Source of the DNA: Niveomyces insectorum RCEF 264
Taxonomy: Eukaryota > Ascomycota > Sordariomycetes > Hypocreales > Cordycipitaceae
Reading direction: 5' to 3'
DNA length: 64,000 bases
Assembly (NCBI GenBank): GCA_001636815.1
Contig: AZHD01000006.1
Coordinates: 695,895 to 759,894, forward strand
In this document: positions 35,255 to 47,046 of the stretch, piece after piece
Layout of the letters: the number at the start of each line of letters is the position of its first letter
Numbering within the stretch: position 1 is the first letter of the stretch
Position numbers and translations under genes: made by a program
Notes under the pieces: generated by a model
The model's database searches: none
What the model saw: the letters and a program-made list of their open reading frames with translations, nothing else
What the model was told of the DNA's origin: nothing

Positions 35255-38200
35255 GGTGGCAGTTGTTGGTCTGCCATAAGCAGAAGAATAACCATAGGAA
35301 AGCAGACAAAGAGCGCCGTAATCCTAAAAAAAAAAGAGAGAAACCTTCTACGGTCAAGGCCGTCAAGCGTGATTTGATGAACGCCGGAATATCGTCAAAG
35401 ATTTGCGGGATGACACTGAGAGGTGAGAGTAGGATAGGGAAGTAGTTCCTGGGTAGAACAGAAGAAGTGCGGAGGAATGTCCTGACGTTTTTAAGCCGTC
35501 GCTGAATTGTATAAGAAAAAAAGCCAAAACAGAAGCTATGAGAGCAAAGGTGAGGCAAGTGCGGCTTTAAGTGTAAACAAAACTGAAAGCTGGAGAAAAA
35601 TAAGGCAGGGGGTGTAAGAAGAAGGTAAAAAAGAAAGTAGGAAGGGAAAAAGAAAAAGGAAACGAAGAGAAGGGGAGCGAGAAACAGAGACAGGGAAATT
35701 GAGAGACAGATAAATACATGCAGATCATAAGAGGAACGGGAAGAATGTGCGACAGAATTCAGGCCCGTGTCCAGCTTAAACAACCAAACAGCCGGGAACC
35801 GCAGAAAATTGTCTGTTCGACGACAAGGGGGACAAAGAGAAAATCGGTCAACCATATGTAGGAGAAGTATGTCTGCCTTCTCAGCTGGCCACCATGGAGG
35901 AGCAAACAGTAGCCGGTTGCTGGAGGCTAGAAAAAAAAGGAAAAAAAAAATTCAAACGGGGAGTGCGTTTGGTGTTGAAGAAGATGAGGGTTGCCAAAGC
36001 TTGGAAAGGGAGGGTGTGTACTTCCCACAGGGATCGTCCCTTCTTTTTCGACTGCATGGAGCACCAGGAACGAGAAATAAGTTCCGAAAGTGTGTGTCCC
36101 AAGACATAACATAACAGAAAACGGTCGCCAAATTCCACACCGTTGAGAAGGGTGTACGGAGTAATCCGGTGTTGTACGTAGTCGTATAAGAAGGGGGATG
36201 ATAAGATCGTTTTGCCGTCTTTCAAAAGACAAGCTCAAAGCAACCCGTGGATAGGAAAAATCAGCTTCCAATTTCCAGCGACTTTCTTTCCTCGTCTCTC
36301 CGTCGTTAACGGTATGTTGTATCGCAGTGAATTATTGATCTTCCTCCATCAAATCCGTCTTGTTGTTTTCCCTGTAGATTGGCAATTTTTCCGTTGGCTA
36401 ACCATGGTGGAACGGAGGGAGGGGAGTGTCGCGGCGCTCGGTGTCTGTATGACGGCATGCTGTGCTGCCGTCCGCCAAAGCGTATGCAGATGCGAGGCAG
36501 AAGCCAATGAGGAGGCAGCACTCCTGAATTTTTTTTTCCTCGCGAGAGAGAGGGGGGTGGTTTTTCGCTTTTGCCTCGTCGTTTTACTCCGTAATACCAT
36601 TCGTACCGTCACTCCGTTTTCTCTCGCTTCTTTTTTGGTGTCCCCCGTTTGCTCCATTGTTTGCCAGATCGAGTGGGACCGACACTGGACGCGCATCCCG
36701 TTAGTGCGCGCCAAAACGACGACGAACGACGGCCGACGTTCCGTTTGGTTTGTTTCCCTGCCGACAAATTGAAGCGGTTCAGCCAGCACGCCCGCCAGCA
36801 TGCATGCAGCTCGCCTGTGCCGGGTCGTCCGTTTGTCGATATCAGCGAATGATCTCGAGCCATGACGAGGCGGAAACGAAGTCACTGTTTGCTGGTCATC
36901 CCCGTTGCTTCGTATATTCGTCCCGAATTCAAGACGCGAGACGGGAAGTTGCAATCTTGTTTCTTTTCTTGTCCCTTTGTCCCACGTTATGCGGATCAGC
37001 AAAGAAGCGGCAGACGTCGTATCCGTATGTACAAAGGTACGACGTAAGATGCACCCCGGCATCGAAGCAGCTGAGCGGTTGGTGGTCTTGCGTGTCTAGT
37101 TGCACCCCATGGTTTTATGTTGGGACCGTCCGGCGAAACCAGGCGCCTTACGGGCGCACCAAGTGCCAGGGAGGAGGGCGAGCAACGATGCTGACAGGGG
37201 TAACCCCAGATGGCGATAACAGATAAAGAAGAAAGGCGCTTGGGATGGGCAATTCGCGTTTCCGCTTTTTGATAGTCCGTTTTATTACTTCGTAATACGC
37301 CGTAGTGGTAGAGTTGTGGAGCATGGGGCACCGGGGCCATGTCGACAAGCCTTCGGTGTGTCTGTTCTTCGATATCCTTGGCTGTTCGGCGAAGGACACA
37401 CACCCACTTGGACATCGTCTTTCAGCCTTTCTTTTGGCAAGAGCAGCCATTTGTGCTCCGTATGTACTCTGTCTAGACACCACGCGCAAAGAATTTCAAA
37501 TTCGGTGCCAGGCTTGAATCTGGTCCTAAAAAAAAACAAGTCAGTTCAGATGGGTCCTCCTGAACGCAGCTAACCAGGAAAAGGACTCAAAAAAATGAAG
37601 AAAACGGGCTCCACCACTCTTTTGGTCGTAAATGACAGCAGACCTTGATGAGAGAAAAAGGCGGTTGCGCAGTCGTTCGCGGGCGAGCGCGACGAGCCAC
37701 ATTCCGGCGCCTTTTCGAGCAAATGAGACAGCCCGAAATGAGCTGGGCGGCCTGTGTGTTACTTTGTGCGAAGAGAATGCGCGGAAGTTGCGTAGCAAAT
37801 AAAGAACGGAGAAAATATGTCTAGACAGAAGGGGGGACATAGGCACACGACAGGCTGTTGTGAAGCGTATGCAAATGGAAGAGAAACAAAAACAAAAACA
37901 AAAACAAAATGAAAACAACAACGATCGTGATGTCAGTTTGTAGCTGCCACTTCTCCAGTGCTGTCTTCGGAAGGGCAGTCGCGTTCCTACGCACAATTGA
38001 TGACACATTTGCTCTTGCCGTTGTTATTTCGCGTTCTTGCTCTCTGTATTTACTGTTCGCGGATCCTCGTCGCTCCTGCCATGGCTCTCTTTCTTTTGCC
38101 GTATGGCACTCGTTCTTTCCATTTCTAACACACCTACCCTATGAAATTTGGACCGAAAAAGAAATGACAACCAACCCAAACGGATGCTCTTTCCAAAAAT

Positions 38201-38448
38201 ACATGCTCACAACGAGGCCAGGCAAGAAATTGCCCGAACCTTCAGCTTCTTGCTCGTGTTAGCAGGCGCATCTGACCGGTTGCCACTGACAGACCGGACG
38301 TGGCCAAATTGCATACGAAGCAATATATCATGCAAATCGCCAGCTTTCGCGGTACTCCGTATTGCTGCGAGATTGGGTTCTGTGGCGCTGGGCCCCTGGT
38401 TTCGCTCGCCGTGGATGCTCCGCAGAGAGCGAATTTTTGGAAGATGCC
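35255..38448. other. Long intergenic spacer
   Basis: Contains the leader of the minus-strand gene at 32243-35254 (purine-rich on plus, 35560-35700), several copies of the dispersed ACTCCGTA motif (36155-36162 inverted, 36586-36593, 38354-38361), related CTCCGTATGTAC near 37456, and an AAAACA pentuplet at about 37885-37915. Short overlapping frames occur on both strands; none shows a domain. Confidence 0.5.
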
Positions 38449-38890
38449 ATGGAAGCCGCACCCCTGCCACCGACCGGACCAGGGGCCGGCCTGCTGCCGA
38501 ATGTCGTGCTTGAACCACTGGGTCGCAGACTCGCAGCTGCCTTATGCGTTGCGACCGGGCTCATTCATTATGTAAGTACCGTCGAACTCCGTAGAGTGGC
38601 GTCAAATGGTTTTTCGATTTGTCCTCCATTACACGGTGAATTCTGTTTGTTTTTCTTAGATTTATTATCACATTCCTAAGACGTGCTTTTGTTTCCAGTC
38701 GAGCCTGTCTTACTTTGCAAAAACGATTGTAAACATGTCCCATCCTCGTATTGCCCTCCAATACAAACTAAGTACACAGCAGACGCCATCTTTTCAGCTG
38801 CGGCCGCCGGCGCCAGCGACCTGGGTCAGGCATTCTGCTTGCAAAATGGCAGCCGGGCCCCGGCTAACAAGAACCACTAACACTGGCTAG
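38449..38890 (+). CDS. Candidate two-exon small protein gene
   Basis: Exon 1, 38449-38571, encodes 41 residues beginning MEAAPLPPTGPGAGLL and containing LGRRLAAALCVATGLIHY. It ends at a GTAAGT donor. A 127-nt T-rich intron with CTAAG-type branch and TTTCCAG acceptor leads to exon 2, 38699-38890, which stays open in the matching phase for 63 codons (SSLSYFAKTIVNMSHPRIAL, then QLRPPAPATWV) to a TAG. The product would be 104 residues with a short hydrophobic segment across the junction. A donor, branch, acceptor and open phase all agreeing is more than expected by chance, but there is no family match I know, the intron is longer than most here, and an ATG at 38444 in another frame overlaps the start. 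Confidence 0.38.
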
Positions 38891-41825
38891 GGTGCGAGCT
38901 CTTTGTTGTTGTGGAAAGGGGGGACCACAACGAACTGGAATTGAGCAAAGAGGAAGGAGAAGACCGCTAGCGTCAAATAAAACATCCCAAAATGAGCGAG
39001 AGCAAGAAAGAGCGACGGAGGGAAAGTGCCGATCGTTCAGGGGAAAAGAGGGGGGGACTATTCCAGAAACCAGACCATGCCTGCCACACTTACAAGGTTG
39101 ATATGCCCAAAAGAGCAATCGCAGACAACATCTCTCGCATGGCGTCGTCGCTTCCTTTTCCGTCATCAAGCAATTTCCGTCAAAGCGCCCATGTACACAG
39201 GCAATGGCTCTTTCCCAATTTGTATTTTGCAATTCCCCGTACGACTCCGTACGTGTACTACAACTATCTGAATGCAGGTGTTTTGCTTTTCACCGGTACG
39301 TCGGACTGCATTTGGAAGTGGCAGCCTAGTGGTACAGCGAAGGAAACACGGCCGTCCGAAGAAAGAGCAGACGCACGATACGCTGCTTCTGGGTGGACCG
39401 TGTACAGTTTGCTCTAGTGAAAAGACTAAAAAGGATCTCGTACTCGTATGTATGTACACAGCCCGTGCGGCGTTGCACGTGAACATACAAAGATGGTGAT
39501 CCTGCAAAGAGCAAGAGTGGAGGCGAGTAAGAAGCACTCTTCGCCTCAGCCCCTACGAGGCCCTTTTCTTCTTACACCGGTCTCATTTACTGCTTTTGTT
39601 TTTTTCGGTTTTTGTCGGGTTTTTTTTTGGTTTTTTCGACTTTCCTTTCCTTTGCCTCACCGACGCAGAAAAGGGTCCTGGGGCTGGAAGTACTATATCT
39701 TATCTCATGTCTGTTATGGCCCAATATCAAGCCGTGTCGAGACGGAAACATTATGCAAGGGCACAATGGCAGTCGTGCCGTCTTGTGTTTGTTTGGGGTT
39801 GATGAACGGAGAGCAAGCATCAGATCGAGCTTGACTTCGGCCTCGTCAGCTCAGGTTTCAACCGGGGGATCGTGAGGCTTCATCTCCAAGCCCAGACTGA
39901 CAACCATAACTCACGTCAACAACGATTTCCCCTTCTATTCATTCTGCTCTTGCTCGATATCTGGCCAGGTCATGGGTCTCCTAATACACTGGGCGCTCTA
40001 ATTTTTGGCAGTGGTCGATCTGCCGATCCGTGGCCCCGAGCAGCTTGCAAAGTACAGATTAATACACGATACATGGGCGAACGCAAAAACACCGAAAAAG
40101 GAGCCAGCAATCAAAAGAAATGAGAGCAAACTGCTACGTAGACAACAGACGAACGACCACTTGCCTCCCGCTTCAGGACAGCAGCCCTTCCCCAATCGAG
40201 CAGCCGCACGCGATCCGACCGCGCCCCGAGAGTCGCCGAATCCCTCCCGCTTGCGTCTTGGTTGCGTCGCATTGGGACCGCTTGAGCGTCCCAGCGTCGC
40301 GTCGACCCTCCACCAGCGCACACGCACAAACAAATTCTCCGTGCTACACACCATCGCCAGGCGAGGACGCCCCCCTGAGCGTCGCATCGCTCGGGCGGGA
40401 ACAGACCCTCCCCCGCAAAAGGCGTCTGAGCACGGCGCAGGTCTGGCCAATATGCTTTTGCCTTTGCTTTTGCTCTTCCCGCCCATTCAAGATTCCCTTA
40501 AAGCCTGTTGGTAGGAAGTAAAATTCTCTGAGCAGAGCTACCCGGCGTCGTCGCGGGCGCTCGCGAGCGGTCTGGCCTTGTTTGATTTTTTTTTGTTTCC
40601 GAGACCTGCAGTCGTTTTTCAACCTCAGTCTTTGGACTTGAGTCGACAACGTCTCATCACGTTACTTTCAACTGGCTTCACATCCCTTCGTTGTACTAGA
40701 CTTTTCAAAAGTTTGCGTATACAACAGCTTGGCTCTCCGGGGCGTCTACTATCTATCTCAAAAGAGAACAAGCAGACAACCAAGATGATTCAGAGACTGC
40801 ATCTAAAGCAGTCACTATGTTCGATTATGCTCTTTCCATGTATTGCCCTTCCGTCCTTTATACGTTTTGACTCGCTCTTGTACTTGTAAGTGGGCTTCAA
40901 AAGTAACTTGTGAAAAGAACGTAACTCCGCAGACATAATCCTTTTACGAGCCAAGGAAAGCGAGATCAACAACATTGGGGGCCTCCATCCTCGCATCAGG
41001 AAGGCGTCGTCCTCCTAAAGACTGCTTGCAAGTTGCGAGCTGTTCAGTATTATCGCCGTTCGAAGTTGCCTCTAAACAAGATTTTCGTCTCGTGAAAGAA
41101 GGCATGGCCGCAGGTTCTTACACTTGAATAAGGAGAGAAGCCTTCCGTCCAAATGAGCCCCAAGTCTAGCAGAACAAATTGCTCCTGTTTTTTTACAACA
41201 GGAAGTTACTATTGAATCTGGATCTACAGAAAAATGACGCCATACGCAGGCGACAGTCTTGAACAGCAGCTTCCTTCTATGCTTTCTCCTGGGAGGTCCT
41301 TCTACTTTCAACGTCCTCGAGTGAGCTTTCCCGACAAGGCTGACTGGTTGTGGCTTCGTCAAGAACAGCAGGCCAAAAGGAGGTGTGCCTTACATTTGGC
41401 CAGAAGGGGCAACCTCCTGCCATTCGGACATTGTCGTATGAGGAAGGCAAACTGGAGCCTTTGTTATTGTTTTGATCACCAAGTTGGCACCTTCTTTCCA
41501 CAACCGTACGCTGTCCCCTGAATCGGCTGGCCCTCCAACTTTTTGTTTTTCTTTCTCTATCAGTATTAAACCTCTTGCGAGTCTTTCTTCCTCTTCTCTT
41601 CTTTGTTTTTCTTCTTTTCTCTTCTTTTTTTTTTTCTTTCTTCTTCCTCTCTCTCTCTCCAAGCGATCTTTTCTCATAATTTACTTGATATCCTCATATT
41701 CTTCATCTATTGCACATTCATCACCTATATTTTGTTCCACCCACTCTCTTCTCCCACTCGGCTCAATACTTGCAAACTGAGAACCCTTCTCGCCTTTTTT
41801 AATTCAATTTAATTACAAAACAGAC
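38891..41825. other. Intergenic spacer and leader of the Asp/His-rich gene
   Basis: About 2.9 kb without a convincing gene. It carries ACTCCGTA at 39244-39251 and a GC-rich, open but domain-free stretch at 40190-40440. A GTAAGT near 40886 with a CGTAAC...CAG about 45 nt later suggests a possible intron in the leader. The last 250 nt are pyrimidine-rich. Confidence 0.45.
41581..41660 (+). promoter_or_regulatory. Polypyrimidine tract upstream of the Asp/His-rich gene
   Basis: Eighty nucleotides that are almost entirely C and T, ending in a (CT)n run, about 165 nt before the ATG at 41826. Tracts like this are typical of strongly expressed fungal genes and usually precede the transcription start. 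Confidence 0.5.
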
Positions 41826-42734
41826 ATGATGCAGGCGTCTTTCTCTTCTCTGGCTGTTGCAGCCAACTCCGAGTCGGTCCTCGACCGTCAAGCCTTGCGG
41901 ATGCTTCAGGTTGACGGCTCGTGCGGCACCTGCTGCTCTGACGGCGCCGACGACGATTGCGACGACGACCACCATGATGATGATGACCACCATGACGACG
42001 ACGACGACCATCACGACGACGACGATGACCATCATGACGACGATGACGATGATCACCACGACGATGGCCATCACGACGACAGTGATCACGACGACAGCGA
42101 CCACAGCAGCAACCACAGCAGCCACCACTCTGACAATGACCACCACTCCGACGATCATCACGACGATGATGACTGTGACCGGCACTCTACCTCGTCCTCT
42201 TCATCGTCGTCGTCGTCAAACTCAAGCCACGGTCACCATGACAAGAGCGACGACGGAGACCATCATGACGACCACAGCCGTGACGGTGATCACGACGACT
42301 TCAACAACGACAACCGCCGTGGCCGCGGTGACCGTGACGATGGCGACGACAACAGCGACGACAATGACGAGACGTGGCGCAAGGACAAGTTCACCGAGGT
42401 CCGGTGGCACGGCGACAACCGCGAGGCAGAAGCGCACAGGTTTCCCCCCATTGGCGTCATCGTGCCCGGTGAAGCGATCCACCGCCACGAAGGCGGCAAC
42501 GACGACGACGACAAGGACAAGACCGGCGGTACCACGGGCGACGGCAAGAAGGGCAACGACGGCAGAGGCAGCGGCGACAAGTCGGACCAAAAGAAGCAAT
42601 CAGGTGGGTGAAAATGCACCGCAAGCGAGCCAGTCATTTTTTTTGTTGGTTGTTTGTATCACTGCAGTACTGTTAACACAAAACTCTCTGTAGAACCCGG
42701 AAACTCCACCGGCACGAACAAATTCCGCAAGTAA
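41826..42734 (+). CDS. Extremely Asp/His-rich repetitive protein of unknown function
   Basis: Two exons, 41826-42603 and 42694-42734, joined across a 90-nt intron (GTGGGT donor, TTAAC branch, CTGTAG acceptor). The product is 272 residues ending SEPGNSTGTNKFRK. Residues 1-30 are ordinary (ASFSSLAVAANSESVLDRQA). A small Cys cluster follows (GSCGTCCSDGADDDC). Then about 70 residues of HHDDDDD-type repeats, a second His/Asp/Ser region with a run of nine Ser, and a charged segment with one non-repetitive stretch (HRFPPIGVIVPGEAIHRHEG). There is no obvious signal peptide or membrane helix, so a cytosolic or nuclear location is likely. Clustered His and Asp suggest divalent metal or Ca2+ binding, an inference from composition only. 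The non-repeat ends, intron and CT-rich leader argue that it is a real gene rather than a bare microsatellite. Confidence 0.72.
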
Positions 42735-43442
42735 ACCAGACCGTCGCCGCTAGGCGTGTTCGTGCGTGATTTCTCGCGTCGGCAGAGGCTTGGTCTTTGC
42801 CACACGAATGGCAGCAACCGAAGCAGTCACTCTGGCAACCACGTGCGGCGAGATGTACAGCCCGGTTTTTTCTTTTTCCTGTTTGAATAAAGCCTGGCTT
42901 GTCTGAGCGTGCGGTAAGTCTGTCTACAAGTTGTTCCATGACTTTGTCTTTGCCTTGTATTGCCGATCCTAACGTTTGCTAGATTTGATCGTCCCCGGGA
43001 TTGTATCCGGGGCGAAGCCAACGAGCCGCAAAACTCTTCCTCTTTGGCCGCAGGATGGGATGTTGCTGTTGGGATACAAGTCAAGTGGGAATCCTCTTAT
43101 CTAAAGCCGTGCCGTTTTCTGTATTGTAATTAGATTTAGAAGCTCGACATTTGTCAAGCTGGGCCGAACTCCGTACCCTAGAAAGCTTACTATCAATCGA
43201 ACCACTCTCCCGTCACTGAAGCATCACTGCTGTAGGATCTCTTTTTTGTTATTTCGCGTGTGAACATATACTGACTTTTTCAAGCCTTGTCCTCGACGCT
43301 CAGGGTCATTCTTCCACGCATTTTCCATAATAGGTTTGACGGCCTGTCTCGTGCCAACGTTCCAACATGGAGATGAAAACACTTGCTTCTGCAGCCTTTT
43401 TGAGGTTCCTATTGTCGTCCTTAAGTCGTGTATGTCTCCTCA
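42735..43442. other. Convergent 3' spacer
   Basis: Separates the Asp/His gene from the ubiquitin hydrolase gene, which point towards each other. It contains ACTCCGTA at 43168-43175 and nothing else I can name. Confidence 0.55.
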
Positions 43443-44291
43443 TCAATCTAGACTAGGGGCAAGAGCAACACAGCTGAAACGCAAATCAGCCGACTCCCGG
43501 GCTAGAAACGCAAGCGGCCCCCAGCCGAGAGCTTTGTCCGACAACACGTCGTCTTCGGGCCCCAGCTGACCGCGCGCGATGGGTCCCTTGCGGTTGCCGT
43601 CCAGCTCCCACAACGTGCCATCGTCCGTCTTGACGAAGCAGACATAATGCAGGTCGACTTCGTCGCGGGCGTCGGGCGCCGAGGTGTCGCCGCCCGCCGC
43701 TGCCGCGGCGTGTGCTTGGGCGAGCGCCGCGTCGGTCGTGAGGAGGCGCGCGCGGTCTGTCGGGTTCAACGGCGTGGCCTTGCGCAGCAGCGTGTCGAGA
43801 GGGGAGCCCTCGGCTACGAAGGCGCGTGCCGGCCCGTTAGCCGCCGCGTGCAACAGGCCCATGAGACCGCATGCGTTGCGGATCGTCTGCCGGAACCACA
43901 GCACGGGCTCGTCGCTGCCTTGGCCCGCGTACACGGGGCGGTCCGCGTCCTCCGCCCGGCGGTGCGCGTCGTACGCTGCCGACACGGGGAACACCAGCAG
44001 CAGTGCCATCGCCGGCCGCGGCACAAATGCCAGCAGCTCCGGCTCGGTCAGGCTGAACACGTCGTGCACTGCCAGCGCCTGCGCCACGCCCAGCGTGTGC
44101 AACAATTTTGTCATTACCGGGGGGTTCGCCTCGAGCGGGACGAACGATTGCGTCGGCGCGGTGTCGGTCTCGGCGGTGTCGGGCTGGTCGTCGGTGCCTG
44201 GGGCGGTCGCGGTCGTGGCCGTCGTCGTTGAAGCAGCCACGGCGGCCGGTTGCCCGTCGCCGGTCGCGGCGCTTGTGGTTTGGTCGGACAT
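43443..44291 (-). CDS. YUH1: Ubiquitin carboxyl-terminal hydrolase (UCH family, YUH1/UCH-L3 type)
   Basis: Cysteine protease that removes small adducts from the C-terminus of ubiquitin and helps recycle it. It is intronless, 282 residues, with start context CACCATGTCC. The first 50 residues are a Thr/Ala-rich extension; the UCH fold begins at FVPLEANPPVMTKLLHTLGV. The active site is complete: oxyanion Gln in WFRQTIRNACGLMGLLHA with the nucleophile Cys near residue 139, catalytic His near 214 in VDLHYVCFV and Asp near 230 in ELDGNRKGP. There is no C-terminal extension of the UCH37/BAP1 kind, so the proteasome-bound type is unlikely. YUH1 also processes the NEDD8 homologue in yeast; whether this protein does is inference. 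Confidence 0.95.
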   Translation of the reverse strand: MSDQTTSAATGDGQPAAVAASTTTATTATAPGTDDQPDTAETDTAPTQSFVPLEANPPVMTKLLHTLGVAQALAVHDVFSLTEPELLAFVPRPAMALLLVFPVSAAYDAHRRAEDADRPVYAGQGSDEPVLWFRQTIRNACGLMGLLHAAANGPARAFVAEGSPLDTLLRKATPLNPTDRARLLTTDAALAQAHAAAAAGGDTSAPDARDEVDLHYVCFVKTDDGTLWELDGNRKGPIARGQLGPEDDVLSDKALGWGPLAFLARESADLRFSCVALAPSLD

Positions 44292-46082
44292 GGTGAAAGC
44301 AGATTTGAAGACAATCTTGACGCGATAGGTTGATGGGGGGGGGAATGAGACGAAACGAGAGAAGCACGTTTTTACGTCTTGTGAAGGACAGCCCCCCAGA
44401 GCTCCCTAGGCAATAGTGGGGTGGTTGAGCCTCGTTAGCCCGATGACCTCATCGTTCACAGGCAGCGGAGGGACCACGCGTTTTATACACACACGTAGTA
44501 TTACGGGGGGAGTAGGTTTGCCACACGGGCGGCCTTAAACAACTGTTTACAGCACTCACCGCTTACGATTTGTTTTAGCAAGGGATTTCTAAGAAGACAA
44601 ATTCTGAAATAAAAAAACGTAATCGGCGGGTTCAGACAACCCGGCCGCAACGCAAACACTTGCAGAGACTCTGGCCACCGTTGTCTTCGCCGCAATGAAA
44701 TAGGGAGAAAAAAAGAAAAGCGGGAAACGCGGGCGCACAGAACAAATGGCGTTGTATAGGTTCGGTAAGCAAGCGAACAGCTCAATCATTGAGTGCATGC
44801 ATCATCATCGATGAGTATTTCTTTTCTAAATTACGCGAGGTGTTGATCTCCGAAGAAACAACGTACGCTGGGTGGCGGCTGTCCAGAAAGGGAAGCAGAA
44901 ATAGAAAGAAAAACCAATATAACCGGGACTGCAGTACAGGGAGTAAACAAAGCGTTGCCTCTTGCTTTTTTGTTTGGGAATTGTGAGAATCCTCCGGCCG
45001 GACAACCGACAGATGAAGCGTTTGGGTGCAGGCAGGAACGTCCAAAGACAAGCAAGATGGTAGTTGTTGTCGTTGTTGTTTCTGCTGCTGCTGCTGCTGC
45101 TGTTGTCATGATTATTTTCCCGCCCTTTTCTCCTTCCTTTTCGTCAAGGTTAAGCCCAGTCAGAGCTCATCTATCCTTTTGTCTTGCAAACCCATTTACG
45201 TTGCTAACGGCAACAAAAGACAACAAACAAACAACCACGCAGAACGTTCAAAGGAAAGAACCAAATCTGCCCCCTATGATAGGGAAAAGGGAGGGTGTCG
45301 TCCTGCGGCTGTCCTGCTCTCACACCTTCCGATTCGTTTGGCTGTGAGACAATCCTTTCGTGTACAGGAACATGGCAAGTGGCAAAGCAGTAGACTTGTC
45401 AACTTACGCCTTCTCACAAGTCTTAACCGGGCAGGAAGTAAATCCTCGCAGGATGCAAATATACGTTACCTGGGAACGTATGTTGAGAAGAGGATCTGGG
45501 GGAAAGAGGGATCACTGGACTAAAGATACACGGAAGGAAACACAGCGCAAAACTTACGCGGATACGCTTTCCCACTAAACCAACATCTGCAGGCAAGATT
45601 AATAGAGATTCGCTCTTACCCCAGATACAGCGGGAGGATGGCAACTGCTCATGTGTTTTCCCTGATCACGGAAGGGGACAAGGGAAAGAGGAGAGGTAAG
45701 ATGACGGTGGACAAGACGTCTTTCCAAAGAGAGAGAAAGAGATCATGCTTTCATGAGCATAACAAAAAAGATGGCACTGTTACAAGAAACCGAGAAAAGA
45801 GATGAAAAACGCGAGAAAGAAGAATGGAGAGGGAAACAAATGTCGCCAGAGCATGGCAACGATGTGCTTTCTGTTAGTACACTCTGCAAGTTGACCGTTT
45901 GGCTGGCAAGGTAATAAACTGAAATTTTTTTTGAAGGGGTATGTTTTCTATGTGCCAGTCCATGCAGTCAGTATTACGCCATGTTTTATATTGTACATGA
46001 ACAAAAGAGCACAAAACGCAAACGCCCAGTTCAATTTCCATGCACAGCGCCCCGCCCGCACCATGATGCATGCTTTTCGCTG
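44292..46082. other. Intergenic spacer
   Basis: Promoter of the ubiquitin hydrolase and 3' region of SUV3, about 1.8 kb. It contains GTAGTATTACGGGG (near 44495), a GTT/CTG trinucleotide run at 45061-45105 and short domain-free frames on both strands. I see no RNA gene. Confidence 0.5.
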
Positions 46083-47014
46083 CTACTGCCCTCCCTGTGT
46101 GGCGACGCGGCCCAGGCCAGCCTCCTCGCCGAGCGGAACGTCGCCCAGCGTCGCGTCCACCGTCGCGGTCTCGATGGCGCTGGCCGCGTCGCCGCCCAGC
46201 GCCTCGCTGATCCGCCGCCGCCCCGCTTGCTTGCTCTTTGCCGCCAGCTTGCGCAGCGCCTCCGCCCGCTGCCGCCGCCGCTCCGGCACAAACGTCAGGG
46301 CCTCCAGGTACTCGGTGATCTTGTCCTCCACCAGACCCTTGACGTGGAACGCCAGCGCCTGGCTCGTAAACACGCCGACGTACCGGTAGCTCAGCCACAG
46401 GTACAGCGTGATGGCCTTGTGCAGGGCCTCCAGCCGGGCTAAGTAGAGGCTGCGTGCCGCCCGGCGGCCGGCGGCCGCACCGCCATCGCCGCTGCCGCTG
46501 CCGCTGCTACCACCACTCTTGCCGCCATCGCCATCGCCGGTCGGCCCGACGTCTTCCCGCCGCACGTCGAGCACCTCCAGGTCGATCTCGGGAATGTCCA
46601 GCAGCGCGCCGCTCTGCATCCTCGCCACGCACCGGGCCAGCGCCGCCAGCACCTCGCGCTGGCCCGGGTCGCGCAGGGCCACGGGCGCCGCCAAGAACAC
46701 GCACCGGTCGTGGATGCTCAGCGGGAACGGTTGGATGATGTCGGCCACGGCGAGGCTCTCCTTGGGCGTGCACAGCTTGAACCGGCCGCCGACTTTGGCC
46801 AGCGCGCGCAGCCGCAACAGGATGAAACTGAACGGCGTGTCGGTGGGGAAATAGCGCGCGAACCGCTCGACGGCAAACGTCGGTGGCTGGATGCCGGCCC
46901 ACGTCAGCGGCTCGGCTTCGGTCTCGAACGCCGCCTGCACGGCGCCGAGGTCTTCGTCTTCGAGCGTGGCCACGATGCCGGGGAGGCCCGTTTTGGAGGC
47001 GGCTGCCGTCGGCG

Positions 47015-47046
<32 letters not shown>

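Noticed and set aside
41799..42185. Hydrophobic Val/Ile-rich minus-strand frame that looks like a membrane protein
   Set aside because: It is the reverse complement of the Asp/His repeats (GAC/CAC read as GTC/GTG). The plus frame has an intron and normal ends.
15783..44542. Shared 16-mer GGGCGGCCTTAAACAA at 15783-15798 and 44527-44542
   Set aside because: One such pair is about what chance gives in 64 kb, and the flanks do not match. Not evidence of a repeat family.
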